From contig MKVH01000024.1 of assembly GCA_001899175.1 (NCBI GenBank), positions 558,001-622,000 of the forward strand: 64,000 nucleotides of DNA, given 5' to 3'. Below the pieces are notes generated by a model that was not told the DNA's origin, made no database searches, and saw only the letters and a list, made by a program, of their open reading frames with translations. Positions within the stretch are counted from its first letter, which is position 1. Each line of letters starts with the position of its first letter. A program made the position numbers and the translations under genes. This document shows positions 26,074 through 35,533 of the stretch, piece by piece. Source of the DNA: Candidatus Kapaibacterium thiocyanatum (GTDB lineage: Bacteria > Bacteroidota > Ignavibacteria > Kapaibacteriales > Kapaibacteriaceae).

Positions 26074-27105
26074 ATGTGGGTCGCCGTCGTGCGTCTGTTC
26101 ATCCTGGCTGCCGTCGCAGTTACCGGTACCATCGGTGTCCGTGCACAGCTCGATATCGAGCTCTCGCGTGATACCATGGATTTCGGAATCATCGGACCGT
26201 GCGAAACGGCTGTGGATTCCTTCGATCTCGTCAATACCGGTACGCGCATCGTACCTTCGCCGGGTCGAACCGTCCTGCCCGGCTTCACCATCGATCCTGT
26301 TTCGGACAACAACATCATGCCCGGTGAACGACGACGCATGTACGTCACGTTCACAGGGACGTCCGCACAAGCCTTCTACGTCCGGCCGCACATCGTCATC
26401 TTCACGAACGGCAGTGAAATGGTCGCCGATACGATATGGCTCATCGCCAGAACGGAGAAGGGGCGCTGCTGCGTATTCGCCGCCGACTCGATGGAGGCGA
26501 TGACCGGTGATCGTATCGTCGTGTCGGTACGGCAGGATAGTACACGTCTGCGTGCGGACCTCAGTAACGTGACGTTCACGATGAAGCTCGCATGGGACTC
26601 GACGATCCTCGTAGCCGAAGGACGATTGCCCGATGAAGTTGGCCGCACGAAGGGTACCGTCATCGTACGCGGAAACCTGCGCTCCGGGAACGGACCCGTT
26701 ATCGACATGCCGTTCCGGGCCGTTCTTGGGCGTGCGCCAGGCAGTCCCGTGCGTATCGTATGGTACAGCCTGTCCGATGCGAACGTGAGGGTGACGTCGT
26801 ACGACGGATTCGTGCGATTGACGGATATCTGCAACGATCCCGTCGATCGGCTGTTCGACCCTCTTCACCTTCTTCGCGATCCTGTCGTCACGACCCATAG
26901 TGACGGACGTATCGATATCGATGTCGTCGATGCCGCATCCGTTCCAAGAGAAGTCGTCGTCGCCGACGTACGCGGTGCCGTCATCGCTACGCTTACCATT
27001 CCTGTCCGGTTCACAGGAACGCTGACGACAGCCGCCGTGCCGCCCGGTCCCGTGCTCGTCCGCGTGCAGGGACATGGTACGTCATCCCTGCTCATTCTTC
27101 CGTAG
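26074..27105 (+). CDS. Secreted protein with Hydin/ASPM-like beta domain, unknown function
   Basis: This 343-residue protein has an N-terminal signal segment (MWVAVVRLFILAAVAVTGT). The following domain (about residues 25-130) has the ASPM/SPD-2/Hydin or immunoglobulin-like pattern MDFGIIGPCETAVDSFDLVNTGT and later TFTGTSAQAFYVRPHIVIFTNG. This type of domain is often seen in secreted proteins of this group. The C-terminal part has short strands (REVVVADVRGAVIATLTI, then GTSSLLIL) that recall a degenerate T9SS sorting domain, but it is not clear enough to call. It starts three bases after purM. Confidence 0.6.
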   Translation: MWVAVVRLFILAAVAVTGTIGVRAQLDIELSRDTMDFGIIGPCETAVDSFDLVNTGTRIVPSPGRTVLPGFTIDPVSDNNIMPGERRRMYVTFTGTSAQAFYVRPHIVIFTNGSEMVADTIWLIARTEKGRCCVFAADSMEAMTGDRIVVSVRQDSTRLRADLSNVTFTMKLAWDSTILVAEGRLPDEVGRTKGTVIVRGNLRSGNGPVIDMPFRAVLGRAPGSPVRIVWYSLSDANVRVTSYDGFVRLTDICNDPVDRLFDPLHLLRDPVVTTHSDGRIDIDVVDAASVPREVVVADVRGAVIATLTIPVRFTGTLTTAAVPPGPVLVRVQGHGTSSLLILP

Positions 27106-27115
27106 GATCGATACG

Positions 27116-29752
27116 ATGTCATCGATCGCGACGGCCCGCACCGTTCTTCACGATATCTTCGGCTTCACTTCCTTTCGGGGAGGTCAGGAAGAAGTCATCG
27201 CTGCAGTGCTCGCAGGCCGCGATACCGTAGCCGTCATGCCGACCGGCCAGGGGAAGTCCCTGTGCTATCAGATTCCCGCTCTCGTGCTGCCGCACTGCAC
27301 ACTCGTCATATCTCCACTGCTCGCGTTGATGAAGGATCAGACCGAACGCCTGCGCCAGCGCGGTATCACCGCCGAGGCGCTGCACAGCGGGCTGTCGCAG
27401 GGAGAGGTCAACGACATCATCCATCGTGCCTACAGGGGCGACGTGAAGCTCCTCTATGTGGCACCTGAGCGGCTCGAGGGGACGACCTTCCGGCGCCTGC
27501 TTCGGTCGATACCATTGTCGCTCGTCGCCGTCGATGAAGCGCACTGCATTTCGGAATGGGGGCATGACTTCCGTCCTGCCTACATGACGATTCCGGCCGT
27601 CTTCGAAGAACGCGCCCGCGTACCCGTCGTCGCCCTTACTGCCACGGCCACTCCGGACGTGCGCGAGGACATCGTCGTACGTCTCTCCATGACGTCTCCC
27701 GTCGAGATCGTACGGGGGTTCGATCGCCCCAACCTGGCCTTCCGCGTCGAACGAACGGCCTACAAGGCCGAGTTCATCACGCGACTGGCACGGACGGACG
27801 GGCAGTTGCCGATGCTCGTCTATGCAGGATCCCGCAAGCGTGTCGATCTCCTGGCTCACGAGCTCAAGCGCAGAGGATTGAACGTCGATGCCTATCATGC
27901 CGGACGCGAAACCGGTGAACGGTCGGCGGTACAGGATCGCTTCCTTTCGGGTACCACGCAGATTCTCGTCGCGACGAATGCCTTCGGTATGGGGATCGAC
28001 AAGGCCGATATCCGGAACGTCGTCCATACCGATCTGACGCTCACCCTCGAAGCATACTACCAGGAGGCCGGCAGGGCAGGACGGGACGGTGTACCCGCTA
28101 CCTGTACGATGCTCGTCCAGCGCGAGGATCGTCGTCTCATGGAATTCTTCCTCGATGCCACCTATCCCGAATACGACAGGATCGTTGCCGTATACGGCTA
28201 TCTCTGCGAACGCGCCGGTGTGCGCATAGGAGAGGTGGCATCCCATCCCGTCCTCGCCGAGGCGGGATCCATTTCGAGCGACCTGCACATGCCCGTCGCC
28301 GTCGTCAACGGCATCCTCGGTATCCTGGAGCGGCACGGTCTGATGCTGCATACCACGGCAAGCGGTGCGGGAAGGCTCATGCTCCGCACCACGCGCGAAC
28401 GACTGGCCGAAGAGATGCGGTCCGCTCCACCTGAAAAACGAACGGTGATGGAAGGTCTGATACGGTTGATCGGCGGACGCAGCATCGACGAGGCCTTCGA
28501 CTTCTCGGTCACGGAATTCCTCAGGCGCACGGGCGTCACGGCACATGAATTCGGTACGACCATGCGTTCGCTGCAGATGCGCAAGCTCGTGGTCTACACG
28601 GCGCCGATGACGGGTGGCGGCATCACGCTGCTCGGCGAACGGATGGCGGCGACGGCATTGCCCATCGATATGGAGACGATCCATCGCAGGCGCAATCATG
28701 CGTATCGCAAGCTCGACGTCGTGGCCCGTTATGCGGAAACGCCGATGTGCAAGCGTAACTTCATCCTTGCATACTTCAGGGACGGAGAGGCACAGGGAAC
28801 CTGCGGACGATGCTCGTCCTGTCTGCCGTCGCATGCCGCGCCGTCCATGAACGAACGACTGCAGGCCATCTCGATGCAGTTGATCAGTGCCGCGTATCAG
28901 GTGCAGGGACGGTTCGGCCGCCAAGTTCTGGCGGACATCGTCACGGGTGCGCTCACGGAGAAGGTCGTGTCGTACCGGCTCGACCGGTGCGCCGCATGGG
29001 CGACGTGCCGCGAACATTCGCGCCAGGAAGTTCTCGAGGCGCTGGACGGAGCCATCGAACGGCGCTGGTTGCAGCAGACGGCCGACATGTATCCGACCAT
29101 CGGTGTATTGCCTGATGGTCGTCGTGCCGCAGGCACGCTTCCGTCGCCCATCCATATCGAGTGGCAGCAGTCGAAGGAAGCGCCAGTGGAACTGGTCCGC
29201 CGCCTGCGGGAGCTGCGTACGCGCATCGCCGGGCGTGAGGGCGTTCCCGACCGCAGCCTTGCGGGTCTGCGTGAACTCGAGCGTATCGCCATCGATCAGC
29301 CCATGGAGATCGCCCGCCTCGTCGGGGGACGTCACGGCAGCGAGGTCTTCATCTCTCGCTACGGCGCGGAAATCGTGCGTACGATCCATGAGTTCCAGGC
29401 AGTGGAAACACGGGCCGTTCCCAAGATTCGTCCCGACGATACGTTGGTACGCATTGCGGAAGCGGTGGAGAAGAGCCGGTCCTTCGAAGATGCAGCACGC
29501 TCGATGAGAATGACGCTGCCGACGGCGGCAGCCCAGATACAGAGGGCCATCGAGGCCGGACTGGACGTCGACCGCCGAAGCCTCGTTCCGGACGACCTGT
29601 ACGATGACGTGCTGGACTACATGCGTCATCACCGGTATGCGAAGCTGCGGCACGTGCGCGAACGTGTCGGCGCGGACGTCGACCTTCCTCTACTGCGTCT
29701 CGCCCTGTCGTTCGCCAGGCGGGATCTCTACAACGATGTTGAAAGGGGCTAA
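27116..29752 (+). CDS. recQ: ATP-dependent DNA helicase RecQ
   Basis: RecQ unwinds 3'-5' in recombination and fork repair. The 878-residue protein has the helicase motifs MPTGQGKSLCYQIPA (Walker A, about residues 41-55), VDEAHCISEWGHDFRPAY (about 138-155), ATNAFGMGIDK and EAGRAGRDG. It has a zinc site (CKRN...CGRCSSC, about 545-570), an HRDC-like domain (about 690-770) and a C-terminal helix-turn-helix extension (about 780-878). The length exceeds the E. coli protein (about 610) because of this extension, which is common in Bacteroidota RecQ. The ATG at 27116 follows the previous stop by ten bases. Confidence 0.93.
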   Translation: MSSIATARTVLHDIFGFTSFRGGQEEVIAAVLAGRDTVAVMPTGQGKSLCYQIPALVLPHCTLVISPLLALMKDQTERLRQRGITAEALHSGLSQGEVNDIIHRAYRGDVKLLYVAPERLEGTTFRRLLRSIPLSLVAVDEAHCISEWGHDFRPAYMTIPAVFEERARVPVVALTATATPDVREDIVVRLSMTSPVEIVRGFDRPNLAFRVERTAYKAEFITRLARTDGQLPMLVYAGSRKRVDLLAHELKRRGLNVDAYHAGRETGERSAVQDRFLSGTTQILVATNAFGMGIDKADIRNVVHTDLTLTLEAYYQEAGRAGRDGVPATCTMLVQREDRRLMEFFLDATYPEYDRIVAVYGYLCERAGVRIGEVASHPVLAEAGSISSDLHMPVAVVNGILGILERHGLMLHTTASGAGRLMLRTTRERLAEEMRSAPPEKRTVMEGLIRLIGGRSIDEAFDFSVTEFLRRTGVTAHEFGTTMRSLQMRKLVVYTAPMTGGGITLLGERMAATALPIDMETIHRRRNHAYRKLDVVARYAETPMCKRNFILAYFRDGEAQGTCGRCSSCLPSHAAPSMNERLQAISMQLISAAYQVQGRFGRQVLADIVTGALTEKVVSYRLDRCAAWATCREHSRQEVLEALDGAIERRWLQQTADMYPTIGVLPDGRRAAGTLPSPIHIEWQQSKEAPVELVRRLRELRTRIAGREGVPDRSLAGLRELERIAIDQPMEIARLVGGRHGSEVFISRYGAEIVRTIHEFQAVETRAVPKIRPDDTLVRIAEAVEKSRSFEDAARSMRMTLPTAAAQIQRAIEAGLDVDRRSLVPDDLYDDVLDYMRHHRYAKLRHVRERVGADVDLPLLRLALSFARRDLYNDVERG

Positions 29753-29753
29753 C

Positions 29754-32700
29754 GTGAGGTTCTCGCTCATCGTCATCTGTGTATTGATGGGAATCCAGAT
29801 CGCCCATGGACGCGAACGCGTGATCGTCAGACTGCGTCCGTCCGCGGATGCGATGACGGCGTTGCGGACGATACCGCAGGGACGCGCACTGCTGCCCATG
29901 GAAATGTTGTCGGCCAAGCCGTCGGACAAGGCGATGTCGGCCGTGCAACGCCAGGCCCTCGATGTCATGTCGAGGTATATCGTCGCCGACGTCGGAAGTG
30001 CCGCCGAGCTCGAAGCACTGCGCCGTCGTGCCGACGTCGACGACGTCCTGCCCAACAGGCGCATACCGTTACACGAGGCCATCACGAACGATGCGCTCTC
30101 GGACCGTCAATATGCACTGCGTACCATCGGTGCCGTGCGTGCATGGGCCAGGGCTACGGGCAAGGGTATCCGTGTCGGCATCATCGATACCGGTATCGAC
30201 TGGGAACATGAGGATCTTCGTGATCAGCTCGCCGTCAACCGTGCGGAGGACATCAACGGCAACGGCAGGTTCGATGCATGGCCGTCGACCGTGAATGTCG
30301 ATGGCGTGATGGGTGACCTCGACGGTATCGACAATGACGGTAACGGATATGTCGACGATGTCATCGGGTACGACTTCGTCGACCAGGACGTACGGAACAT
30401 CGGCGACGATCGTGAACGCGATCCCATTCCCTTCGACGAACAGGGGCACGGAACGTCGGTCGCCGGCGTCATTGCCGCACGCGCGAATAACGAAAAAGGT
30501 GTTGCCGGACTGGCCTACGACAGTCGGGTCGTCAGCCTGCGCGCCTTCGATGCGACGGGCAACGCCGAAGAGGACGACGTCGCGGCATGTCTCGTCTATG
30601 CCGCCCTGAACGGAGTATCCGTCGTGAACATGAGCTTCGGCGACGGCGTCGATTCACCCGTCCTTCGCGATGCCGTGCGCATGGCCTCCGCCTTCGGCTG
30701 CATTCTCGTGGCATCGGCAGGAAATACGGGAACGGTATCCCGGCAGTATCCGGCCGGCTACGATGAAGTGATCGCCGTCGGTGCGACGAACGACCGCGAT
30801 CAGCGGGCGCCGTTCTCCAGTACCGGATCTCTCGTGGCATTGACCGCTCCGGGAGAGGGGATATGGACGACGCAGGTGGATTCACGCTATCGGTCCGTCA
30901 ACGGAACGTCGTTCGCCGCACCATATACAGCTGCGGCTGTCGCCTTGCTGATGGAGCGTAACGGCGGCCTTACTCCTGACGAGGTACGGGGTATGCTGCA
31001 GGAGCATAGCGTCGATCTGGGCGAAACGGGGTGGGACGAGCAGTACGGTGCGGGCAGGCTCGATGTCGCCGCATTGGTCGAAGCTCCCGGATCGTCCGTC
31101 GTGCGTATCACGTCGTTGCGGAACGAGCAGGAGCTCGACGCCGACCGCGATCTTCAGCTCGACATCCACGGTACGGTCACGTCCCTGTTGTTCGCATCGT
31201 ACACGCTTCAGATCGGCAGGGGAATCGCCGAACCGATGTCGTGGACGACGATCGGCAGCGGTGTCCAGACCGTGAACGGAAAACTCGGTTCTCTCGCTGG
31301 TGCCCAGCTCGTTCCGGGGCTCTATACGATCCGCCTCGTAGCGAAACTGCAGACCGGTCGGACGCTCGAGGACCGCAAGCGTCTCAACGTCGTCCGTGGG
31401 GTTCCTGTCCTTACCGACAGCGAGGCCGTGCCGGTATGGGAGGGAGATCGCAAGGAAATGATGATCACGTCCCGATGGTCGCGTCCCGTTACCCTCGTCG
31501 TCGAATACGGTCCGCAGGGCGCCGGCACGCTCTTCACGTGGCGCGACACGCGCAGGTTCACGCGGACGCATTCCGTCCTGCTACCCGACGCCGTTCCCGG
31601 TGCCCTTCATGAAGCGCGCCTGCTGGCCATTGCGGACAATGGAGACACCGGACGTGCCGTGATGACGTTCACGCTGCCCGACGAGGCCGCACCGCGTACC
31701 GGCATGCAGGAAGTTCGCGGAGATCCGTTCGCAGGCTACGTCGTCAACGACGTCCGCGATCTGTATGGCGATGGCCTGGCCACGTTCGTGATGAACGACC
31801 TCAGCGGAGGGTCGTTCGGACCGATGATGACGGTCCAGCGCGACGGGCTCAACTTCACGGAACGCGATACGCTCGCCAGTGCATGGATTCCACGTGGTCT
31901 CGGTGACAGCAATGGTGACGGTATTCCGGAAATCTTCGCCCACGTCGTCGGACGTGCCATCCTCTATCAGGCCGGGACGAAGGGCGGCAGCCCGTTCGGA
32001 CGCATCCTCTACGCCGATACCGTGTCGGGGCGGCGGAATGCCGCAGGGATGGCCGATATCGATGGCGACGGACTCGACGATCTGTTGATGCTGTCGGACT
32101 CGGGGCTCGTCGTTGCAGCTTATCGTAATGGAGTTTATAAAGAAATCGGTATGGCCGTCAATGCGACACCGCCGCCGCCCGGTACGGCGAACAACCGCGT
32201 GGACGAGGTGAGCGTCGCGGCCGGAGACTTCGACGGCGATGGACGTATGGAGGTCGCCTTCGGAGATACGGACGGGGATCTCGTCATCCACGAATGGACT
32301 GGCTCGGGCTTCAGGGAGGAATTCGTCCTTCTCGGCGATGGTATCGGTGGTTCGGGTTACGTCGTCGGCAAGGACTTCGACGGTGACGGCAGGAAGGACG
32401 TCGTCATCGGCATTCCCGATTCCGTCCAGCCCAACAGCGAACGCGAGTACGGCCGTCAGGCATGGACGTATCATATGATCAAGGCTACGGGGCCGGATAC
32501 GTATCAGGTGGTATGGACCGATCGTATCCACGGCGTTCGCTACGGGATCGGATTCCGTAACGGGGTCGACGGCGGGCAGGTGGATATGCGTGGTGGCGAC
32601 GAACTCCTGGTGAGCGCCTTCCCGCGGCTCTACATCTTCCGCTGGAATCCTGCACGATCCACCATGGAGCCGATGTGGTATACGGAAGATGTCGCCTCGC

Positions 32701-34013
32701 CGCGGATGCTCACCTATGACTTCAATCGCAATGGTGTGAATGAAGTGGGATTCGGCGTGACGGTTCCCGAAGTGGGCTTCATGACGTCGTTCCGCTTCGT
32801 CGAAGCCGATACATCGACGCGGCGTATCGACGCCCCCGCCGGGCTGCGCGCGAACCTGCGGACACCTTCGACGGTCGATCTCACATGGTCCGCCGTCGGC
32901 GGCGCGTCACGATACAATGTCTATTCCACGGTGGACGGCGCTCCCGTCTTCCGTCTGCTTGCGACGGTCGATGCACCACGCGCGACCTTCGATACGTTGA
33001 AGGCCGGCTCCGTCTATCGATATCGTGTATCGGCGGTGCCGGACGACGGTCGTGAAGAGAGCGTTCGCTCGAACGTCGTGGCCGTCGGTGCTGCGACTTC
33101 CGGCATACCCGTATCGGTGATGCCCATATCGGTCACGCGCGACGCTCTGGCCAACGGTGTCTCCGTCGTCGTGGCCTTCTCGTCCATGATGCCAGAGACC
33201 GACGTACAGCCGCATGCCTTCGTGATGGAAGACGAGGTGACGGGCCGAACCTCTCCTTCCACGTCGGCCGTCAGAGGCGGGGAGAATCAGCTCGTCATCC
33301 GCTTCGCTCCCATGGCGACGACCAACGATACCGTCATGCTGCATATCGCGTCCTTCATGGACGGGCGCGACGTGCCGACGCAGCATGGCGTCCTGCCGCT
33401 CGCCGTGATCGATGCACCGCCCGTTCGGGAACTGTATCTCACGGGTGTGCGTGTTCTCGGTCCGTCCTCGATACGGCTGGCATTCTCCGAAGCTCCGGGC
33501 GAGGGAGTCACAACATCATCGAACTACGCCCTGTCTCCGTCGGGTCGTGTGGCTACGGCCGAACCGGCCGATGGCGACAGTGTCACACTGACGTTCTCTC
33601 CGGATTCACCGCTGGGGGCCCTGGGCGTGACGTACTACGTGCGGGTGAGCGGCGTTGCGGGCCTTTCCGGCGCTCCCATGACGAACGGCGCAGGTAATAC
33701 CATCGGCTTCGTCCTGACTGCATCCGATGTCGACGCCGTCTTCGTCTATCCGCAGCCTGCGCGGCTCGGACGCGATGTGGCGCTGACGTTCGCCAATCTC
33801 ACGCAATCGGCAGAAGTCGAGATTCTCGATCAGCGATTCACGGTGATCGCCCGCGTCCGCGAACGCGATGGCAACGGCGGCGCCCCCTGGGATCTCCGGA
33901 CCACTGCCGGCGACGTCGTGCCGCCGGGCCTCTACTTCTACCGTGTGACGGGTACGTCCGATGACGGAAGGTCCAGCGAGTCCGGTCTTCGCAAGCTGAT
34001 GATCACGCGATGA
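29754..34013 (+). CDS. Secreted subtilisin-like (S8) protease with FG-GAP repeats, FN3 and T9SS tail
   Basis: This 1419-residue multidomain protease has a signal peptide (MRFSLIVICVLMGIQIAHG) and a propeptide-like region to about residue 115. The S8 catalytic domain (about 120-440) has the triad in IIDTGIDWEHED (Asp), QGHGTSVAGV (His) and NGTSFAAPYTA (Ser). VCBS/FG-GAP calcium-binding repeats follow (DIDGDGLDDLLML, then GDFDGDGRMEVAFGDTDGD), then fibronectin III (about 1020-1110) and a T9SS sorting domain at the end (VYPQPARLGRDVALTF to SGLRKLMITR). It is probably exported by T9SS and surface-attached. The GTG at 29754, one base after the recQ stop, has AAAGGGG as Shine-Dalgarno sequence. Confidence 0.92.
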   Translation: MRFSLIVICVLMGIQIAHGRERVIVRLRPSADAMTALRTIPQGRALLPMEMLSAKPSDKAMSAVQRQALDVMSRYIVADVGSAAELEALRRRADVDDVLPNRRIPLHEAITNDALSDRQYALRTIGAVRAWARATGKGIRVGIIDTGIDWEHEDLRDQLAVNRAEDINGNGRFDAWPSTVNVDGVMGDLDGIDNDGNGYVDDVIGYDFVDQDVRNIGDDRERDPIPFDEQGHGTSVAGVIAARANNEKGVAGLAYDSRVVSLRAFDATGNAEEDDVAACLVYAALNGVSVVNMSFGDGVDSPVLRDAVRMASAFGCILVASAGNTGTVSRQYPAGYDEVIAVGATNDRDQRAPFSSTGSLVALTAPGEGIWTTQVDSRYRSVNGTSFAAPYTAAAVALLMERNGGLTPDEVRGMLQEHSVDLGETGWDEQYGAGRLDVAALVEAPGSSVVRITSLRNEQELDADRDLQLDIHGTVTSLLFASYTLQIGRGIAEPMSWTTIGSGVQTVNGKLGSLAGAQLVPGLYTIRLVAKLQTGRTLEDRKRLNVVRGVPVLTDSEAVPVWEGDRKEMMITSRWSRPVTLVVEYGPQGAGTLFTWRDTRRFTRTHSVLLPDAVPGALHEARLLAIADNGDTGRAVMTFTLPDEAAPRTGMQEVRGDPFAGYVVNDVRDLYGDGLATFVMNDLSGGSFGPMMTVQRDGLNFTERDTLASAWIPRGLGDSNGDGIPEIFAHVVGRAILYQAGTKGGSPFGRILYADTVSGRRNAAGMADIDGDGLDDLLMLSDSGLVVAAYRNGVYKEIGMAVNATPPPPGTANNRVDEVSVAAGDFDGDGRMEVAFGDTDGDLVIHEWTGSGFREEFVLLGDGIGGSGYVVGKDFDGDGRKDVVIGIPDSVQPNSEREYGRQAWTYHMIKATGPDTYQVVWTDRIHGVRYGIGFRNGVDGGQVDMRGGDELLVSAFPRLYIFRWNPARSTMEPMWYTEDVASPRMLTYDFNRNGVNEVGFGVTVPEVGFMTSFRFVEADTSTRRIDAPAGLRANLRTPSTVDLTWSAVGGASRYNVYSTVDGAPVFRLLATVDAPRATFDTLKAGSVYRYRVSAVPDDGREESVRSNVVAVGAATSGIPVSVMPISVTRDALANGVSVVVAFSSMMPETDVQPHAFVMEDEVTGRTSPSTSAVRGGENQLVIRFAPMATTNDTVMLHIASFMDGRDVPTQHGVLPLAVIDAPPVRELYLTGVRVLGPSSIRLAFSEAPGEGVTTSSNYALSPSGRVATAEPADGDSVTLTFSPDSPLGALGVTYYVRVSGVAGLSGAPMTNGAGNTIGFVLTASDVDAVFVYPQPARLGRDVALTFANLTQSAEVEILDQRFTVIARVRERDGNGGAPWDLRTTAGDVVPPGLYFYRVTGTSDDGRSSESGLRKLMITR

Positions 34014-35454
34014 CGGAAGATGGGGATGGGTGCGACAGCATGGCTCTCAGACCACCGACGTTGCCGTTGCTGAGAAGGACGACGACGTCGCCTTCCCGCA
34101 CGTGGCTCCCAAGGAATTCCTCCGCATAGTGTCCCCACTGCGGATCGGAAGCGAGGGTACTGTCCAGGCTCACCGCAGCGATACCCAGGGCCGCAAGATC
34201 GGTTACGAGACGATTCGTGTCCAGGCGTTCTTCCACTGCATAACGTTCCGGTCTGTTTACCGGTCCGATGCATACTGCCGTCGCTCCATCGAAACATGCC
34301 GCCAGTTCGTGCTGGAAGAACGAGCGCGTCGTCGTGTTCGAGCGCGGTTCGAAGCAGGCCAGGATACGTGCGCCGGGATACTGCTGACGAAGGGCGCCGA
34401 TCGTGGCGGCGATGGCCGTGGGATGATGGGCGAAGTCGTCGATGACCGTCGCACCCCGCCATGTCGCGATACGCTCGAGGCGCCGTTTGGGGAGATGGAC
34501 GGTGGCCAGGCCCGTGGCCTGTTCTTCCGCACCGAGTCCTGCATGTGCCGTGGCTGCGATCGCCGCCGCACAGTTCCGTACGCTGTGTTCGCCCGGCATG
34601 GCGACGGTGAACCTGCCATGAAGGACACCGTTCCGCAGCATCGTCCAGTGCGAGGCATCGACGTCGTAGACCACGTCCGTGATCCTCCAGTAGGCCCCAT
34701 CGGCGAAGCCTACCGGCTCCACCGGTGCCGTGCTCTTCGACGCCGCAGCCATGGCATTCGCATCGTCGGCGTTCGGAATGACGACGCCATTCATTGGTAC
34801 GATGCGGATCATCTGCTCGAACGAACGGATGATGGCCGCGAGGTCCGCGAAGATGTCTGCATGGTCGAATTCGATGTTGTTGATGATGGCGATCGTCGGA
34901 CGGTAGTGGACGAACTTGCTCCGCTTGTCGAAGAAGGCCGTATCGTATTCATCGCCTTCCGTCACGAAGATTCCGCGGTCCGTATCGTGCAGCTCACCGG
35001 ATACCGGGCGGCAGCCCGTCGTGAAGTTGCCCGGTACGCCACCGATCATGAAGCCCGGCTCGCGCCCGGCCGATTCCAGCAGCCATGCGGTGATGGACGA
35101 TGTCGTCGTCTTGCCGTGCGTCCCCGTCACCACGATGGACGTATTGCGATCGATGAAAAGCCGGCCGATCAGCTCGGCCATGGACGTCATCGGGCGCCGG
35201 TCGTTCAGGATGCGTTCCAGCTCGGCGTTGCCGCGGCTGATGGCATTGCCCACGACGGTGAGATCGGGTTGCAGGGCCGCGAGGCGGTCCGCGTCGTAGC
35301 CTTCATACCAGTCGATGCCCGCTTCGGCCAGGACGGTGCTCATGGGGGGGTAGAGGGCCGTATCGCTGCCGGTGACGCGATGTCCGGCCTTGCTGCAGGC
35401 GATGGCGACCGATCCCATGGCCGTTCCTCCGACACCGATGAAATGAAGATGCAT
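34003..35454 (-). CDS. mpl: UDP-N-acetylmuramate:L-alanyl-gamma-D-glutamyl-meso-diaminopimelate ligase
   Basis: Mpl joins recycled murein tripeptide to UDP-MurNAc in peptidoglycan recycling. The 483-residue Mur ligase has the N-terminal HFIGVGGTAMGS (Mpl form, residues 4-15), TGTHGKTTTSS as ATP site (about 109-119), EGDEYDTAFFDKRSKF and DDFAHHPTAI, all typical of Mpl rather than MurC. Its end overlaps the end of the convergent protease gene by 11 bases. No murC is in the window. Confidence 0.93.
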   Translation of the reverse strand: MHLHFIGVGGTAMGSVAIACSKAGHRVTGSDTALYPPMSTVLAEAGIDWYEGYDADRLAALQPDLTVVGNAISRGNAELERILNDRRPMTSMAELIGRLFIDRNTSIVVTGTHGKTTTSSITAWLLESAGREPGFMIGGVPGNFTTGCRPVSGELHDTDRGIFVTEGDEYDTAFFDKRSKFVHYRPTIAIINNIEFDHADIFADLAAIIRSFEQMIRIVPMNGVVIPNADDANAMAAASKSTAPVEPVGFADGAYWRITDVVYDVDASHWTMLRNGVLHGRFTVAMPGEHSVRNCAAAIAATAHAGLGAEEQATGLATVHLPKRRLERIATWRGATVIDDFAHHPTAIAATIGALRQQYPGARILACFEPRSNTTTRSFFQHELAACFDGATAVCIGPVNRPERYAVEERLDTNRLVTDLAALGIAAVSLDSTLASDPQWGHYAEEFLGSHVREGDVVVLLSNGNVGGLRAMLSHPSPSSVIA

Positions 35455-35533
35455 ACGACGGATCCTAAGCTGGTTTGCTATTCAGGGAAAATTGTATCTT
35501 GACACGATGTTGCAAAGATATTCTGGTCATCCG

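Noticed and set aside
27119-29653. Antisense open frame opposite recQ (844 codons)
   Set aside because: The sense strand encodes a full RecQ with all helicase motifs; the antisense product has no family features.
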